NCBI GenBank assembly: GCA_038040395.1
Contig: JBBPIJ010000003.1
Location: 124,001-188,000, forward strand
Reading direction: 5' to 3'
DNA: 64,000 nt
Source: VAXT01 sp038040395
GTDB lineage: Bacteria; Actinomycetota; Thermoleophilia; Gaiellales; Gaiellaceae
Shown: one piece after another, positions 33,659 through 41,891 of the stretch
Layout of the letters: every line of letters starts with the position of its first letter
Position numbering within the stretch: position 1 is the first letter of the stretch
Made by a program: the position numbers and the translations under genes
Notes under the pieces: generated by a model
The model's database searches: none
Seen by the model: the letters and a program-made list of their open reading frames with translations, nothing else
Told to the model about the DNA's origin: nothing

Positions 33659-34057
33659 ATGGGCAGGAACGTCCTCGTCGTCAGCACGGTCGAACATGCG
33701 GACGACGTTTTGCGTGCGCATGTCGGGGAGGCCGACACAATCAAGGTCGTGGTGCCGGTCGTACGACAGGGCGCACTCGACTGGCTCGCCAACGACCAGA
33801 AAGCGTTTGGTCATGCAGAGCGAGTCGCCGAACGCACGGCCGAGCAGCTCCCTGGCGAGACCGTTGACGCTGTTGCCGGCGAAGCGAACGTCGGTCTCGC
33901 CATCCGCGACGCTCTTGCGACTTTTCCGGCGGACGAGATCGTCGTTGCGGTTCGTCCGGACGAAGAGGAAGGGCTCGTCGAGTCGATCGGGACCGACAGC
34001 GCGCCGCAACACTCCCTCGAGGGAGTGCCCGTCCGCTATGTCGTGATCCGGGACTAG
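33659..34057 (+). CDS. hypothetical nucleotide-binding-fold-like protein
   Basis: 132 residues. MGRNVLVVSTVEHADDVLRA, TIKVVVPVVRQGALDWLAND, DALATFPADEIVVAVRPDEE and VPVRYVVIRD show the strand-helix alternation of a Rossmann-like (universal-stress-type) fold. An earlier GTG in frame would take it back into the cyclase stub, so the ATG at 33659 is preferred. Function unknown. Confidence 0.65.
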   Translation: MGRNVLVVSTVEHADDVLRAHVGEADTIKVVVPVVRQGALDWLANDQKAFGHAERVAERTAEQLPGETVDAVAGEANVGLAIRDALATFPADEIVVAVRPDEEEGLVESIGTDSAPQHSLEGVPVRYVVIRD

Positions 34058-34070
34058 TTCGACTCGGGCG

Positions 34071-34223
34071 GTGGCCGCCTCACTTGCGCGAGCGTGCGGG
34101 CAAGCACGCGAGTCGAGCCTCGCCGATGATCTCTTGCAGCGCGTCCGCGAGCGTGTCCGCCTGGAGATGGCGATGCTCGACAAGGGCTACGACGTGACGC
34201 CGGTTTACGAGGCGTGCGAGTAG
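34071..34223 (+). CDS. possible small helical protein
   Basis: 50 codons from a GTG 13 bp after the preceding stop: DDLLQRVRERVRLEMAMLDKGYDVTPVYEACE at the end is amphipathic and plausible. No strong ribosome-binding site. May be a real coupled gene or a remnant. Confidence 0.3.
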   Translation: MAASLARACGQARESSLADDLLQRVRERVRLEMAMLDKGYDVTPVYEACE

Positions 34224-34299
34224 GCCGGGGCCCAGGCGAGAAGACCGACGCCCGGGAGCATCACAGCACCCCCGCCATGGCGGAGATAGGCTCAGCCGA

Positions 34300-34614
34300 G
34301 TGGATGTCGTGTTCGAGGTCGCCAGCCAGCCGTACCCGCTCGACGAGCAAGCGGCGACGCTCATGGCGGAGAACCTGAGGGTGAAGGCTGCGCACGAGCC
34401 TGGCGCCAAAGGAACCGTAGGAGCTCGGACCGTCGCCGACGCGATCGAGCTCCGGCTGATCGAGGACAGAGACGACCCGATCACCCTGGGCGGAGACGGG
34501 GCCGAGGCCGTCTACTACGCGCTGGACGCCCCGACCGGCGGCAGCGAGCGGCCGTGGGCGCTCTACGACGCCGTCAAACGGCTCCACGACGAGCGGCTTC
34601 GCCAGAAGAGCTAG
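34300..34614 (+). CDS. small hypothetical protein
   Basis: 104 residues from a GTG start: EVASQPYPLDEQAATLMAEN, TVADAIELRLIEDRDDPITL, GGDGAEAVYYALDAPTGGSE, LYDAVKRLHDERLRQKS. Mixed alpha/beta; no motif recognised. A damaged inverted copy, with the middle deleted, occurs at 40881-40990. The product at 39130 has a loosely similar plan (ITL..A.Y.AL...L.DA). It overlaps the convergent glycosyltransferase gene by four bases. Confidence 0.55.
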   Translation: MDVVFEVASQPYPLDEQAATLMAENLRVKAAHEPGAKGTVGARTVADAIELRLIEDRDDPITLGGDGAEAVYYALDAPTGGSERPWALYDAVKRLHDERLRQKS

Positions 34615-36164
34615 GACAGCGTGCCCGTCGCGTTCGAGGTCCTCGGCAAGCGCTGCGAGATCGGTGAGCGATTCGTCGACCTAAACGGCGTGAGCCGCCC
34701 CCCGTCAAGCGTGCCGCCCCCCGCAACCGGCTGCCCGGGAGAGGAGGCGAGCAGCTCCTCGTACAGGGACGCGAAGCGAGGAGCGATTTCCGCCCAGCCG
34801 TATCGGCGGCTCTCTGTCTGAGCGCGTCGGCCACGCGCCCGGCGTTCCTCCTCGCCGCGAGCGGCGCTGACGAGTGCGTCGACGAGCGCCTCCTCGTCGT
34901 CGGGCCGAATGAGCCAGCCCGTCCTTCCGTCGGCGACGATCGCCGCCGGGCCATGCGCCCGGCAGGCAATCACCGGTAGGCCGCAGGCCATCGCCTCAAC
35001 CAGAACGAGCCCGAACGCCTCGGCGACGGAGGGCAGGACGAGCGCGTCGGCCGCGTTCAGCGCCTGCGGAAGCTCCTCGTGCGGGCGCCAGCCGGCGAGG
35101 AAGACCTGCCGGTTCCCGATCCTCCGCGCCGTGGCGAGTGGATGCTCCCCCTCCCACTCGCCCGGATGGCCGCCGACGAGCACGAGCGGCGCAGGCGTGC
35201 CGAGCAGCTCAACAGCACGCGCGTGGGCGCTGATCAGGAGCGGAAGGCGCTTGACCGCCGTGTAGCGACCGACGTAGAGGAAGACCGGGCCGCCGGCCCG
35301 GAAGGGAGCGAGCTCCTCGTCACGGTATGCGAGGCTCCCCGGCCGGCCGCTCTCGTCCCAGCCGCGCGGCTGCTCGACCAGCCAGCGGCGCCAAAACGCG
35401 AGCCGCTCGTCTTCTGCGAGCGGTCGCCGCGAGAAGCGCTCAAGCTCGACGCCACCCGGGAGGCCGCGCAGCTTCGCCCGCTCGAGGCCGAGAAGGAGGG
35501 CCGCCTCCGCCTCCGCCCCTGGCGGCACGACCAGGAGGGCGCAACGCCGCGCCCAGGCTCGCAGCCGTCGGCCCCAATCCGGCGCGTAGCGCCAGCCCGG
35601 CGGCGCTCCTGCCTCGATCAGGCGCAGCATGGCGAGCTCGGTCCCGTGCAGCTGGCCCAGCACGGGCACCGCGGGGAAGCCGCGTAGCGCGGCCTCGTTC
35701 GCGGGCGTCAGGTGGTGCAGATGGAGCAGGTCGGCGGCGCCCGCACCGGCACGCGCGAGCAGGTCGATCCAGGCAGCGACGAGCCGTTCGTAGGCGGCAT
35801 CGTCGACGGCGGCAAAGATGCGATCGGGCGCATCCGGGCGATCCTCATAGGACGGCTGGAAAGGAACGGGCGCAGCCAGTGCCTCCGCACGCTCGAGCGC
35901 GCGCGAGTAGTCGAGCGCGTGGACGTCGAGCCCGGCGAAGAAGCTCGCCGCGTGGGTCAGCTCGCCCGGCTGTCCGAGCGAGCCCGCGGCGAGCGTCGGC
36001 TGCCAGCCTACGGCCGGCAGTGCGCGAGCGAGCGAGCGCGCGACCTGCGCCGAGCCGCCGCGGGGGAAGAAGAAGAGCGCCGAGACGACGAGTCTGCGCG
36101 CGTCCGGCGCGCGGCCGCCGCGCCGAGGATGGTGCTTCCATCCCGAATCGCCTGCTACCTGCAC
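34611..36164 (-). CDS. family-4-type glycosyltransferase
   Basis: 517 residues, GT-B fold. The N-terminal domain has FFPRGGSAQVARSLARALP (nucleotide-sugar glycosyltransferase glycine-rich loop) and LLHLHHLTPANEAAL. The C-terminal GT1 domain has PVFLYVGRYTAVKRLPLLIS, VFLAGWRPHEELPQALNAADALVLPSVAEAFGLVLVEAMACGLPVIACRAHGP with the conserved E-x7-E (EAFGLVLVE). It should transfer a sugar to a lipid, protein or glycan acceptor; specificity is not readable. 86 bp downstream of clpP on the same strand. Confidence 0.88.
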   Translation of the reverse strand: MQVAGDSGWKHHPRRGGRAPDARRLVVSALFFFPRGGSAQVARSLARALPAVGWQPTLAAGSLGQPGELTHAASFFAGLDVHALDYSRALERAEALAAPVPFQPSYEDRPDAPDRIFAAVDDAAYERLVAAWIDLLARAGAGAADLLHLHHLTPANEAALRGFPAVPVLGQLHGTELAMLRLIEAGAPPGWRYAPDWGRRLRAWARRCALLVVPPGAEAEAALLLGLERAKLRGLPGGVELERFSRRPLAEDERLAFWRRWLVEQPRGWDESGRPGSLAYRDEELAPFRAGGPVFLYVGRYTAVKRLPLLISAHARAVELLGTPAPLVLVGGHPGEWEGEHPLATARRIGNRQVFLAGWRPHEELPQALNAADALVLPSVAEAFGLVLVEAMACGLPVIACRAHGPAAIVADGRTGWLIRPDDEEALVDALVSAARGEEERRARGRRAQTESRRYGWAEIAPRFASLYEELLASSPGQPVAGGGTLDGGRLTPFRSTNRSPISQRLPRTSNATGTLS

Positions 36165-36250
36165 GGTTCGATTCTCGTCCGTCAGCCGGACACGGCGGCG
36201 CGGGCGCGGCCGCGCCGAGGGAGTCTCCCGAAGCGGCTCGACGCAGACAG

Positions 36251-36862
36251 CTACACGGCCAGTCGTGCATCGGACTCGAAGCGGCGCGCAAGCACCTTGT
36301 CGATGAGGCCGTACTCCATCGCTTCCTCTGGGGTCATGAAGTAGTCGCGCTCCATGTCCTTGGAGACCTTCTCGAGCGCCTGCCCGGTGTGCTGGGCGAC
36401 GATCTCCTCCATCTGCCGCTTGAGCGCGATCGCCTCCCGAGCCTGGATCTCGATGTCGCTCGCCTGCCCCTCGAAGCCGCCCGAGAGCTGGTGGATGAGG
36501 ATCTTCGCGTTCGGGAGCGCCATCCGCTTGCCCTTCGCGCCGGCGGCAAGCAGCAGCGCGCCCAGCGACATTGCGATCCCGACAGAGATCGTCGCGATCG
36601 CAGGCTTGACGAACTGCATCGTGTCGTAGATGGCGAGGCCGGCGTAGACGGAGCCGCCGGGGCAGTTGATGTAGAGCGAGATGTCCTTGTCGGGGTCCTC
36701 GGACTCGAGATGGAGCAGTTCAGCGATCGTCAGGTTGGCGATCTCGTCGTCGATCGGTGAGCCGAGGAAGATGATCCGCTCGCTGAGGAGGCGCGAGTAA
36801 ATGTCGAGGGCGCGCTCGCCGCGCGCGGTCTGCTCGACCACCATCGGAATTAACGGGCTCAT
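36251..36862 (-). CDS. clpP: ATP-dependent Clp protease proteolytic subunit
   Basis: 203 residues, normal ClpP size. Y-S-R-L-L-S-E-R-I-I-F at the N-terminus, INCPGGSV, catalytic Ser in GIAMSLGALLLAAG, catalytic His in ILIHQLSGGFEGQASDIEI, Asp in the ERDYFMTPEEAMEYGLID region. The active-site segment reads SLG where SMG is commoner. It forms the degradation chamber with ClpX/ClpC. No second clpP or clpX is adjacent. It lies within the segment bounded by repeat copies 2 and 3, unexpected for a housekeeping gene. Confidence 0.93.
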   Translation of the reverse strand: MSPLIPMVVEQTARGERALDIYSRLLSERIIFLGSPIDDEIANLTIAELLHLESEDPDKDISLYINCPGGSVYAGLAIYDTMQFVKPAIATISVGIAMSLGALLLAAGAKGKRMALPNAKILIHQLSGGFEGQASDIEIQAREAIALKRQMEEIVAQHTGQALEKVSKDMERDYFMTPEEAMEYGLIDKVLARRFESDARLAV

Positions 36863-37027
36863 CGCTGCTTCCTGACTCTACTTCGGCCCGGTTCCCCTCG
36901 CCGAGCCCTGTGGGGTGCCCAAAATCGCGTTCCGCCTGCAAATCGCGGTTTGCTGCGACGCCGATCCGAGTTTTGCCACCCCACAGGTGTGAATCGAGAA
37001 AGCCGGTAGGGAAGTAGTCTGGTTTCG

Positions 37028-38203
37028 GTGATGCAGTCCCCGGACCCCGGGTTCGCCGTCGCGGAGCGAGAGATCGAACGCGCACAAGACGCACGGTCTC
37101 TCGGCGTTGAGCTTTGGTCGGGAACGGTTCCTCCCGACGCTGAAGAACTGCGGTGGCTCATCGCGGATGGCCTTGAGAAGGGGTTTCTGACCTACGACGA
37201 GATCGCAGCCGCGCTCGAGGACGTCGGCCTGACGAGGGAGCAGACCGAGGACTTCTACACCTACCTGGTCGAACGCTCGATCGAGCTGGTCGAGGGGGAG
37301 CAGCACAAGCATCCGCCGCACGAGCAGCCCGCGCTCGTCGAGGACAAGGCGCCGCCGAAGTTGGACCTGACCGTCGAGCCCTCGCTCGACTCGCTGCGGC
37401 TCTACCTGGGCGAGATCGGAAAAGTGCCGCTGCTGACGGCCGACCGGGAGGTCTACCTCGCGAAGCGGGTCGAGCGCGGGGACATGGCGGCGAAGACGCA
37501 GATGATCGAGGCTAATCTCAGGCTCGTCGTCTCGATCGCGAAGCGGCACCTCGGCCGCGGCCTCCCGTTCCTCGACCTGATCCAGGAAGGCTCGCTCGGG
37601 TTGGTCCGTGCGGTCGAGAAGTTCGACTATCGCAAGGGCTTTAAGTTCTCGACCTACGCGACCTGGTGGATCCGGCAGGCGGTGACGCGCGCGCTCACCG
37701 ACAAAGCGCGGACGATCCGCATCCCGGCGCACATGTTCGAGCGGCTGAACAAGGTCATACAGAGTCAACGGCAGCTCGTGCAGCGCCTCGGCCGCGAGCC
37801 GCGTCCCGACGAGATCGCCGCCGAGCTCGAGCTGACGACCGAGGAGGTGCGGGAGATCCTGCGGATGGCGCAGTTTCCAGTCTCGCTTGAGAAGCCGATC
37901 GGCGAAAAGGAGGACTCGAAGCTCGGTGACCTTGTCGAAGATGAGCTGGCCGAGTCGCCCTTCGACGTGACCTCGGTCTCGCTCCGATGCGATGACATCG
38001 AGCACGCGCTCGCGGCGCTATCCGAACGCGAGCGCCAGGTGATCGAACTTCGCTTCGGCCTACACGATGGCCAGCCGCGAACGCTCAAGGAGGTGGGGCG
38101 CACCTTCGGCCTCACCCGCGAGCGGATCCGTCAGATCGAGAACGACACGCTCAAGACGCTCGCGTCGCTGCCGGAGGCGCAGCGCCTGAAGGACACCCTC
38201 TAA
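37028..38203 (+). CDS. rpoD: RNA polymerase sigma-70 factor, RpoD/SigA-like
   Basis: 391 residues. A region 1.1-like N-terminus (EELRWLIADGLEKGFLTYDEIAAALEDVGLT), region 1.2 (DSLRLYLGEIGKVPLLTADRE), region 2 (FLDLIQEGSLGLVRAVEKFD, KGFKFSTYATWWIRQAVTRA, the core-binding and -10-binding helices of primary sigma factors), region 3, and region 4 (LSERERQVIELRFGL, TLKEVGRTFGLTRERIRQIEN). Shorter than most actinobacterial SigA proteins. It could be the primary sigma or a close paralog. It is divergent from clpP. ATGs at 37028 and 37031 are equivalent choices. Confidence 0.9.
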   Translation: MMQSPDPGFAVAEREIERAQDARSLGVELWSGTVPPDAEELRWLIADGLEKGFLTYDEIAAALEDVGLTREQTEDFYTYLVERSIELVEGEQHKHPPHEQPALVEDKAPPKLDLTVEPSLDSLRLYLGEIGKVPLLTADREVYLAKRVERGDMAAKTQMIEANLRLVVSIAKRHLGRGLPFLDLIQEGSLGLVRAVEKFDYRKGFKFSTYATWWIRQAVTRALTDKARTIRIPAHMFERLNKVIQSQRQLVQRLGREPRPDEIAAELELTTEEVREILRMAQFPVSLEKPIGEKEDSKLGDLVEDELAESPFDVTSVSLRCDDIEHALAALSERERQVIELRFGLHDGQPRTLKEVGRTFGLTRERIRQIENDTLKTLASLPEAQRLKDTL

Positions 38204-38339
38204 ACCGGCTCGCGCCCAGGTCGCCGGCCGGCCCCTATTCGGCGAGGAAGCCGACTGAGCGCAGGCGAAGCTGCGTCAATATCGCTTCGGCGTGGAAGGC
38301 GGCCGGCTCGACGCCGCGCTCGGTCGATCCCAGCCGCGG

Positions 38340-38435
38340 CTACTTCCCGCGCGCGGTCTTTTTCTTCGGCTTCGGCTTCCTCGTCTTGCCCGTCTTGCCT
38401 GGGCCCGCATCCTTCTTCGGCCGCTTCGGTGACAC
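38340..38435 (-). CDS. 31-residue lysine-rich basic protein
   Basis: From a GTG preceded by AAGGAGGGAGCC: MSPKRPKKDAGPGKTGKTRK then PKPKKKTARGK. Extremely basic, like ribosomal tails or small nucleic-acid-associated peptides. Strong Shine-Dalgarno; no other support. Confidence 0.45.
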   Translation of the reverse strand: MSPKRPKKDAGPGKTGKTRKPKPKKKTARGK

Positions 38436-38788
38436 CGGCTCCCTCCTTCCTTGGCTGGCCGTACCTGGGTGCCTGCGCGCTCGCATCCGGTCGGAGGCTC
38501 CCACTCGCCCAGCAGGGCGATCTGCCCGCAGATACAGATCGGCAAGCCCACCCCTGCCAGAGCACCGTGCCATCCGTCGCTTCTCGGCTTTTCTGCGACA
38601 AGCAGCGCCTTCATCGTGACCCAGCCCGGCCAACGAATGCTTCCGCAAATCGATCAGACCGTGACCTCTCAGCGAGTGGGCGTTCTTGGCGGTACTGTTT
38701 TCCCTGACCACACGAGTGAGAGCGAGTACCGGTTTTGGCTTTGCGCCTTCCGCTGCACGTTCGTGACGCAGTCGAGGGAGGTGTAGAT
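38436..38788. other. no supported gene; long leader of the cold-shock gene
   Basis: No convincing frame. The right end probably includes the 5' leader of the cold-shock gene, since such genes often have long regulatory leaders, but no specific structure was identified. Confidence 0.4.
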
Positions 38789-39001
38789 ATGGCAACCGGA
38801 ACCGTGAAGTGGTTCAACGACGACAAGGGCTACGGCTTCGTCACGCAGGACGACGGTGGCAAGGACGTCTTCGTCCACCACAGCGCGATCAGCGGCGAGG
38901 GCTTCAAGAGCCTGACTGAGGGCGCGAAGGTGGAGTACCAGGTGGAGGACGGGCCGAAGGGTCCGCAGGCACGCGACGTCAGCGTCGTCGCCCCAGTGTG
39001 A
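38789..39001 (+). CDS. cold-shock protein (CspA family)
   Basis: 70 residues from the ATG at 38789 with GGGAGGTG upstream. MATGTVKWFNDDKGYGFVTQ, KDVFVHHSAI (both RNP motifs intact) and KVEYQVEDGPKGPQARDVSV: a complete single OB-fold CspA-type RNA chaperone of standard length. Unlike the divergent protein at 610, all nucleic-acid-binding aromatics are present. Confidence 0.95.
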   Translation: MATGTVKWFNDDKGYGFVTQDDGGKDVFVHHSAISGEGFKSLTEGAKVEYQVEDGPKGPQARDVSVVAPV

Positions 39002-39009
39002 CCTTGGCG

Positions 39010-39037
39010 GGGCGCACAGCTGTTGGGCTGCGCGCCC
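39010..39037 (+). terminator. hairpin after the cold-shock gene
   Basis: GGGCGCACAGC-tgttgg-GCTGCGCGCCC, 11 bp with one mismatch, starting 9 bp after the stop. No T run, so termination strength is unclear. Confidence 0.6.
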
Positions 39038-39129
39038 TCTCGGGATAGTGCGCTCGCACTCTCTTGTCTAACTTTTGCCTTGTCTCTGGCGGGGTCGCAT
39101 TCGTGTTGAGGATCCGGACAAGCCCCGGG

Positions 39130-39804
39130 ATGATCGAGCTGAGCGATCGGGAAGCCGGCGAGCTGCGCGAACGACTACGACGGGTCGGCTCAGCTCAACC
39201 GGCGGAGGAGACGATCGCCGTGTCGGCAAATGCGAGCACCAGCGTTACCTTCACGCACGCGCAGAAGGTCGCCGTGATCGACGTCCTGGCGCAATGGATG
39301 AACGAGATGGGACAGGAGGAGATCGGTGAGGGCCCGTTCAAGCTGAGGGATGCGCTCACCGCCGACCTCGAGCGCGAGTGCCGAAGGGAATCTCGCCGAA
39401 GACCGCCTGCAGCTGTAAATAGCTCGTCGGCCGAACGGCGTCGAGCAGCAAACCCGTCGTCGAGCGCAGGGAATCGAGCCTTCCGCGTGCGTCCTCCGAG
39501 TCGCCGGTCCAGCAGACCGACAGGACGACGACGCTGTCACCACTTGCGCGATCGTGGGCAAGAACGAGGAAAGCGCGTTGCCGACGATCGTCGCAGACCA
39601 GTCGCCGAGCAGGCGCGCACCGCGGGCGGCGAACCTCGCCGTTCGCGGCACCATCGAGATGGTTGTCGTTGTCGATCACGGCGGAGAGACGTGCATCTCG
39701 CCCGCGAGCACGTTGACCGGGATCACTCCGAGATGCAGCGGAGCGACGAGCAGATCCGCCAGCGGGTCACTCGCGACGCTTACGACGCGCAGACGCCCCG
39801 CTAG
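39130..39804 (+). CDS. small hypothetical protein with run-on C-terminus
   Basis: The first ~85 codons (MIELSDREAGELRERLRRVG, VSANASTSVTFTHAQKVAVI, DVLAQWMNEMGQEEI, LRDALTADLE) look like a real small protein, loosely similar in plan to the one at 34300. After about codon 85 the frame enters Arg/Ser-rich sequence antisense to a decayed FAD oxidoreductase, so the natural end was probably lost by fusion to that remnant. Treat only ~39130-39385 as likely coding. Confidence 0.45.
   Translation: MIELSDREAGELRERLRRVGSAQPAEETIAVSANASTSVTFTHAQKVAVIDVLAQWMNEMGQEEIGEGPFKLRDALTADLERECRRESRRRPPAAVNSSSAERRRAANPSSSAGNRAFRVRPPSRRSSRPTGRRRCHHLRDRGQERGKRVADDRRRPVAEQARTAGGEPRRSRHHRDGCRCRSRRRDVHLAREHVDRDHSEMQRSDEQIRQRVTRDAYDAQTPR
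39385..39679 (-). pseudogene. C-terminal remnant of a BBE-type FAD-linked oxidoreductase
   Basis: The minus-strand frame reads DSVVVLSVCWTGDSEDARGR, LDSLRS, LLLDAVRPTSYLQLQAVFGEIPFGTRA, the pattern of the substrate domain of FAD-binding oxidoreductases (..G..L.PLRS...D.V.P.PY..LQ..F......G.R). No FAD domain upstream and no BBE end downstream, so it is a fragment. Confidence 0.45.
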
Positions 39805-40292
39805 GCCTTCTGCCTCAGCGCCTTGCCGGCCATCACGGCCCCGACGACGAAGATCACCGTCGCGAGGTAGATCAGGCCGAGGTGCCCGATGGTGTCGAAC
39901 CCCCATGGATAGTGGGCTGGAAGCGCCACCGCGAGCGCGAGCACGGGCGTAGCGACCGCCCCGACCCACGCCCAGCCGTAGCCCCTGCGAACGCCGAACC
40001 AGGACAGGAAGATGACCGCAAGCCCTGCCGCGGCGATGAAGCCGGAGAGGGCGATCTGCAGGTGGCTGATGTAGTGGTACAGATCGTTGTCAAACGCTTT
40101 GATCTCGCTCTTGCCGCTCGCCACCTGGTCGGGTCCGATCCCGAGCTCGAGAAAATCGCCGCTGAAATTGCGGATGAAGAAGATGAGTCCGTAGCCGATG
40201 AACGCGACGCCCGCGATCGTCATCAGCCAGGTGCCCCAGCGCAGCTGACTCGACTCGCGCCGCTCGACCTCGGCCGTGGAGATGCTTGCCAT
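39801..40292 (-). CDS. four-helix membrane protein, hypothetical
   Basis: 163 residues with four hydrophobic segments (TWLMTIAGVAFIGYGLIFFI; LQIALSGFIAAAGLAVIFLSW; WAWVGAVATPVLALAVALPA; IGHLGLIYLATVIFVVGAVMA) and a polar loop after the first. GGAGGTAAG upstream of the ATG at 40292. Not recognised; similar small integral proteins are common and uncharacterised. Confidence 0.75.
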   Translation of the reverse strand: MASISTAEVERRESSQLRWGTWLMTIAGVAFIGYGLIFFIRNFSGDFLELGIGPDQVASGKSEIKAFDNDLYHYISHLQIALSGFIAAAGLAVIFLSWFGVRRGYGWAWVGAVATPVLALAVALPAHYPWGFDTIGHLGLIYLATVIFVVGAVMAGKALRQKA

Positions 40293-40661
40293 TGGCTTAC
40301 CTCCCGTGGTTTGCGGGGGACGCTAATCCGTCGCCCGTCATCGTTCAAGCCTAGATGACCGATGGCGGCCATCGGCGCCGCCGATAGCCTCGCGCGGAGG
40401 CGCACAGCCGCCTCCTCGCCGTCATCCGCGACGGCGGTCGGCAGCCGCGCGACCGGGGCCCGGATCCTTCGCCCCCGCTCGCAGTCGTACGCGGACTGGC
40501 TCGACGAACGCGATGCCCGTCTCCGGCCCCGCCGGATCGCCGCGTACGGCTTGTGACCGAGAGCGGCAAGACGATCGCGCGCACCGCCGAGAGCAACGTT
40601 GAGCGCATGGCCGCCGCCCTCGAACCCCGCCACGGCCCGCATCGCGGCGCGGCGGGGGGAA
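40293..40661. other. no supported gene
   Basis: Upstream region of the membrane-protein gene followed by GC-rich sequence with no convincing frame. Confidence 0.45.
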
Positions 40662-40990
40662 ACGACGGAAGGCCCGGCAAGCCGGGCCCTCCGTCAAATG
40701 CGGTGCGGTCGAGCTACGCGACCATGACGCGGTCGCTATGAGCGACGACCCGGCCGCTCGTAATCTTGGGCTCGTTCGGGCTCAGCGTCTCGAACTTCTC
40801 GTCGCGGATCCACGTAGAGACGGCGTTCGTCGACTCCTTGCCCTGCTCAGGCGTCTCGAAGAGACCGAGCGAGCTGAGCTAGCTCTTCTGGCGAAGACGC
40901 TCGTCGTGGAGCCGTTTGACGGCGTCGCTCATCGAGCGCACACGGCTCCTTGGCGACCTCGAACACGACGTCCACTCGGATGAGCCTATC
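40662..40990 (-). pseudogene. inverted composite of two gene fragments
   Basis: Read on the minus strand, 40881-40990 is the promoter/start region of the 34300 gene (GTCGTGTTCGAGGTCGCC) joined to its last codons (DAVKRLHDERLRQKS) with the middle deleted. 40662-40880 is the 3' part of the 30297 gene with its stop and its terminator hairpin (AGGCCCGGC-aa-GCCGGGCCT type). Both source genes lie elsewhere in the window in the opposite orientation. Confidence 0.75.
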
Positions 40991-41661
40991 CCCGCCGAGA
41001 GAAAGAACGATTGTTGGGTAGGGCCGGGGCGGTGCCGCAAACCGTCCCAGCCCATATCTGTAATACGGTCCAGCCTGCTGTGACCCTTACAGGCTGCCCC
41101 CGGCGATGGGGGCCGCAAATTGCTCACGACGTGTCGGCTCGCACCCTTGCTCGCAGGCCGCAACGCTGTCATCGTGCCTGCCTTCCGGTCGGCCCTCCTT
41201 GGGTCTCCCGGCAGTTGGGGCCCCCGCGCCTAGCCGCAGGAGCGCGGGGCCCCTTCGTTAGTAGAAGCCTCGACTCGCCGTTTGCGGTGCCGCACCGCCG
41301 GCTGGCGTCGAACCGTCGGGGTGCATACGCGCCGTGGTGAATCGTCGCTTCCACCCCGTGCGCAGACCTCGCGCGATGAGATGCAGCCGAAGCAGCACGA
41401 GGTCCTGAACGTCCGAACGAGCTGAGGCACTCCGCAGGCCAAGGCGGTCTTGGGCGGAAGCTCAGCGGGCGGTCCGAAAGGAGGTAGGCGCGCGCGCCGT
41501 TTCCCTCGCAGCGTAGTTACAGCGTTCGCCTCGCGACCCCGGGATAAGCTCACCTCGACCCCGAGCGTGGAGGATCGCGTCAGAGCATCGTTGTCCGCTT
41601 CAACCCCGCAAACCTGACGACCGAGAAGTACGACGAAAGTCGTCCTTTGGCATGAGAGCGA
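40991..41661. other. no supported gene
   Basis: 670 bases without a convincing gene on either strand. Several open frames exist but none has recognisable protein features. A decayed flank left of repeat copy 3 is likely. Confidence 0.45.
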
Positions 41662-41775
41662 TGCCCCCGGCATGAATCGAACATGCGCACGCGGTTTAGG
41701 AACCAGCGTGCTGAAATGCTATTTGCAGGCAAAACGTCGGCCGTGAGCGGGGTGCGCGCCAGTCAACTCGCCAGT
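41662..41775 (-). repeat. tRNA-Arg att-like repeat, copy 3 (full)
   Basis: Full unit with small changes (GGAACCAGCGTGC; second arm repeat reads TCGCCAGT). The middle contains TTTGC-agg-CAAA, a short inverted repeat also seen in copy 8. Confidence 0.8.
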
Positions 41776-41891
41776 TGCAGGAAGCGTCGCTCTGACGCTT
41801 CGCGCCGCTGAAAGAAGGAAGGCCCGCCCATTTACACAATGGGGTTCCTGAGCCTAGAATCGCTGGCTCAGTCCTCAGTCATCGCCCTTTC

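Noticed and set aside
41230..41673. 147-codon minus-strand frame left of repeat copy 3
   Set aside because: Odd composition, no motif, and its start lies in the flank of the repeat; no ribosome-binding site.
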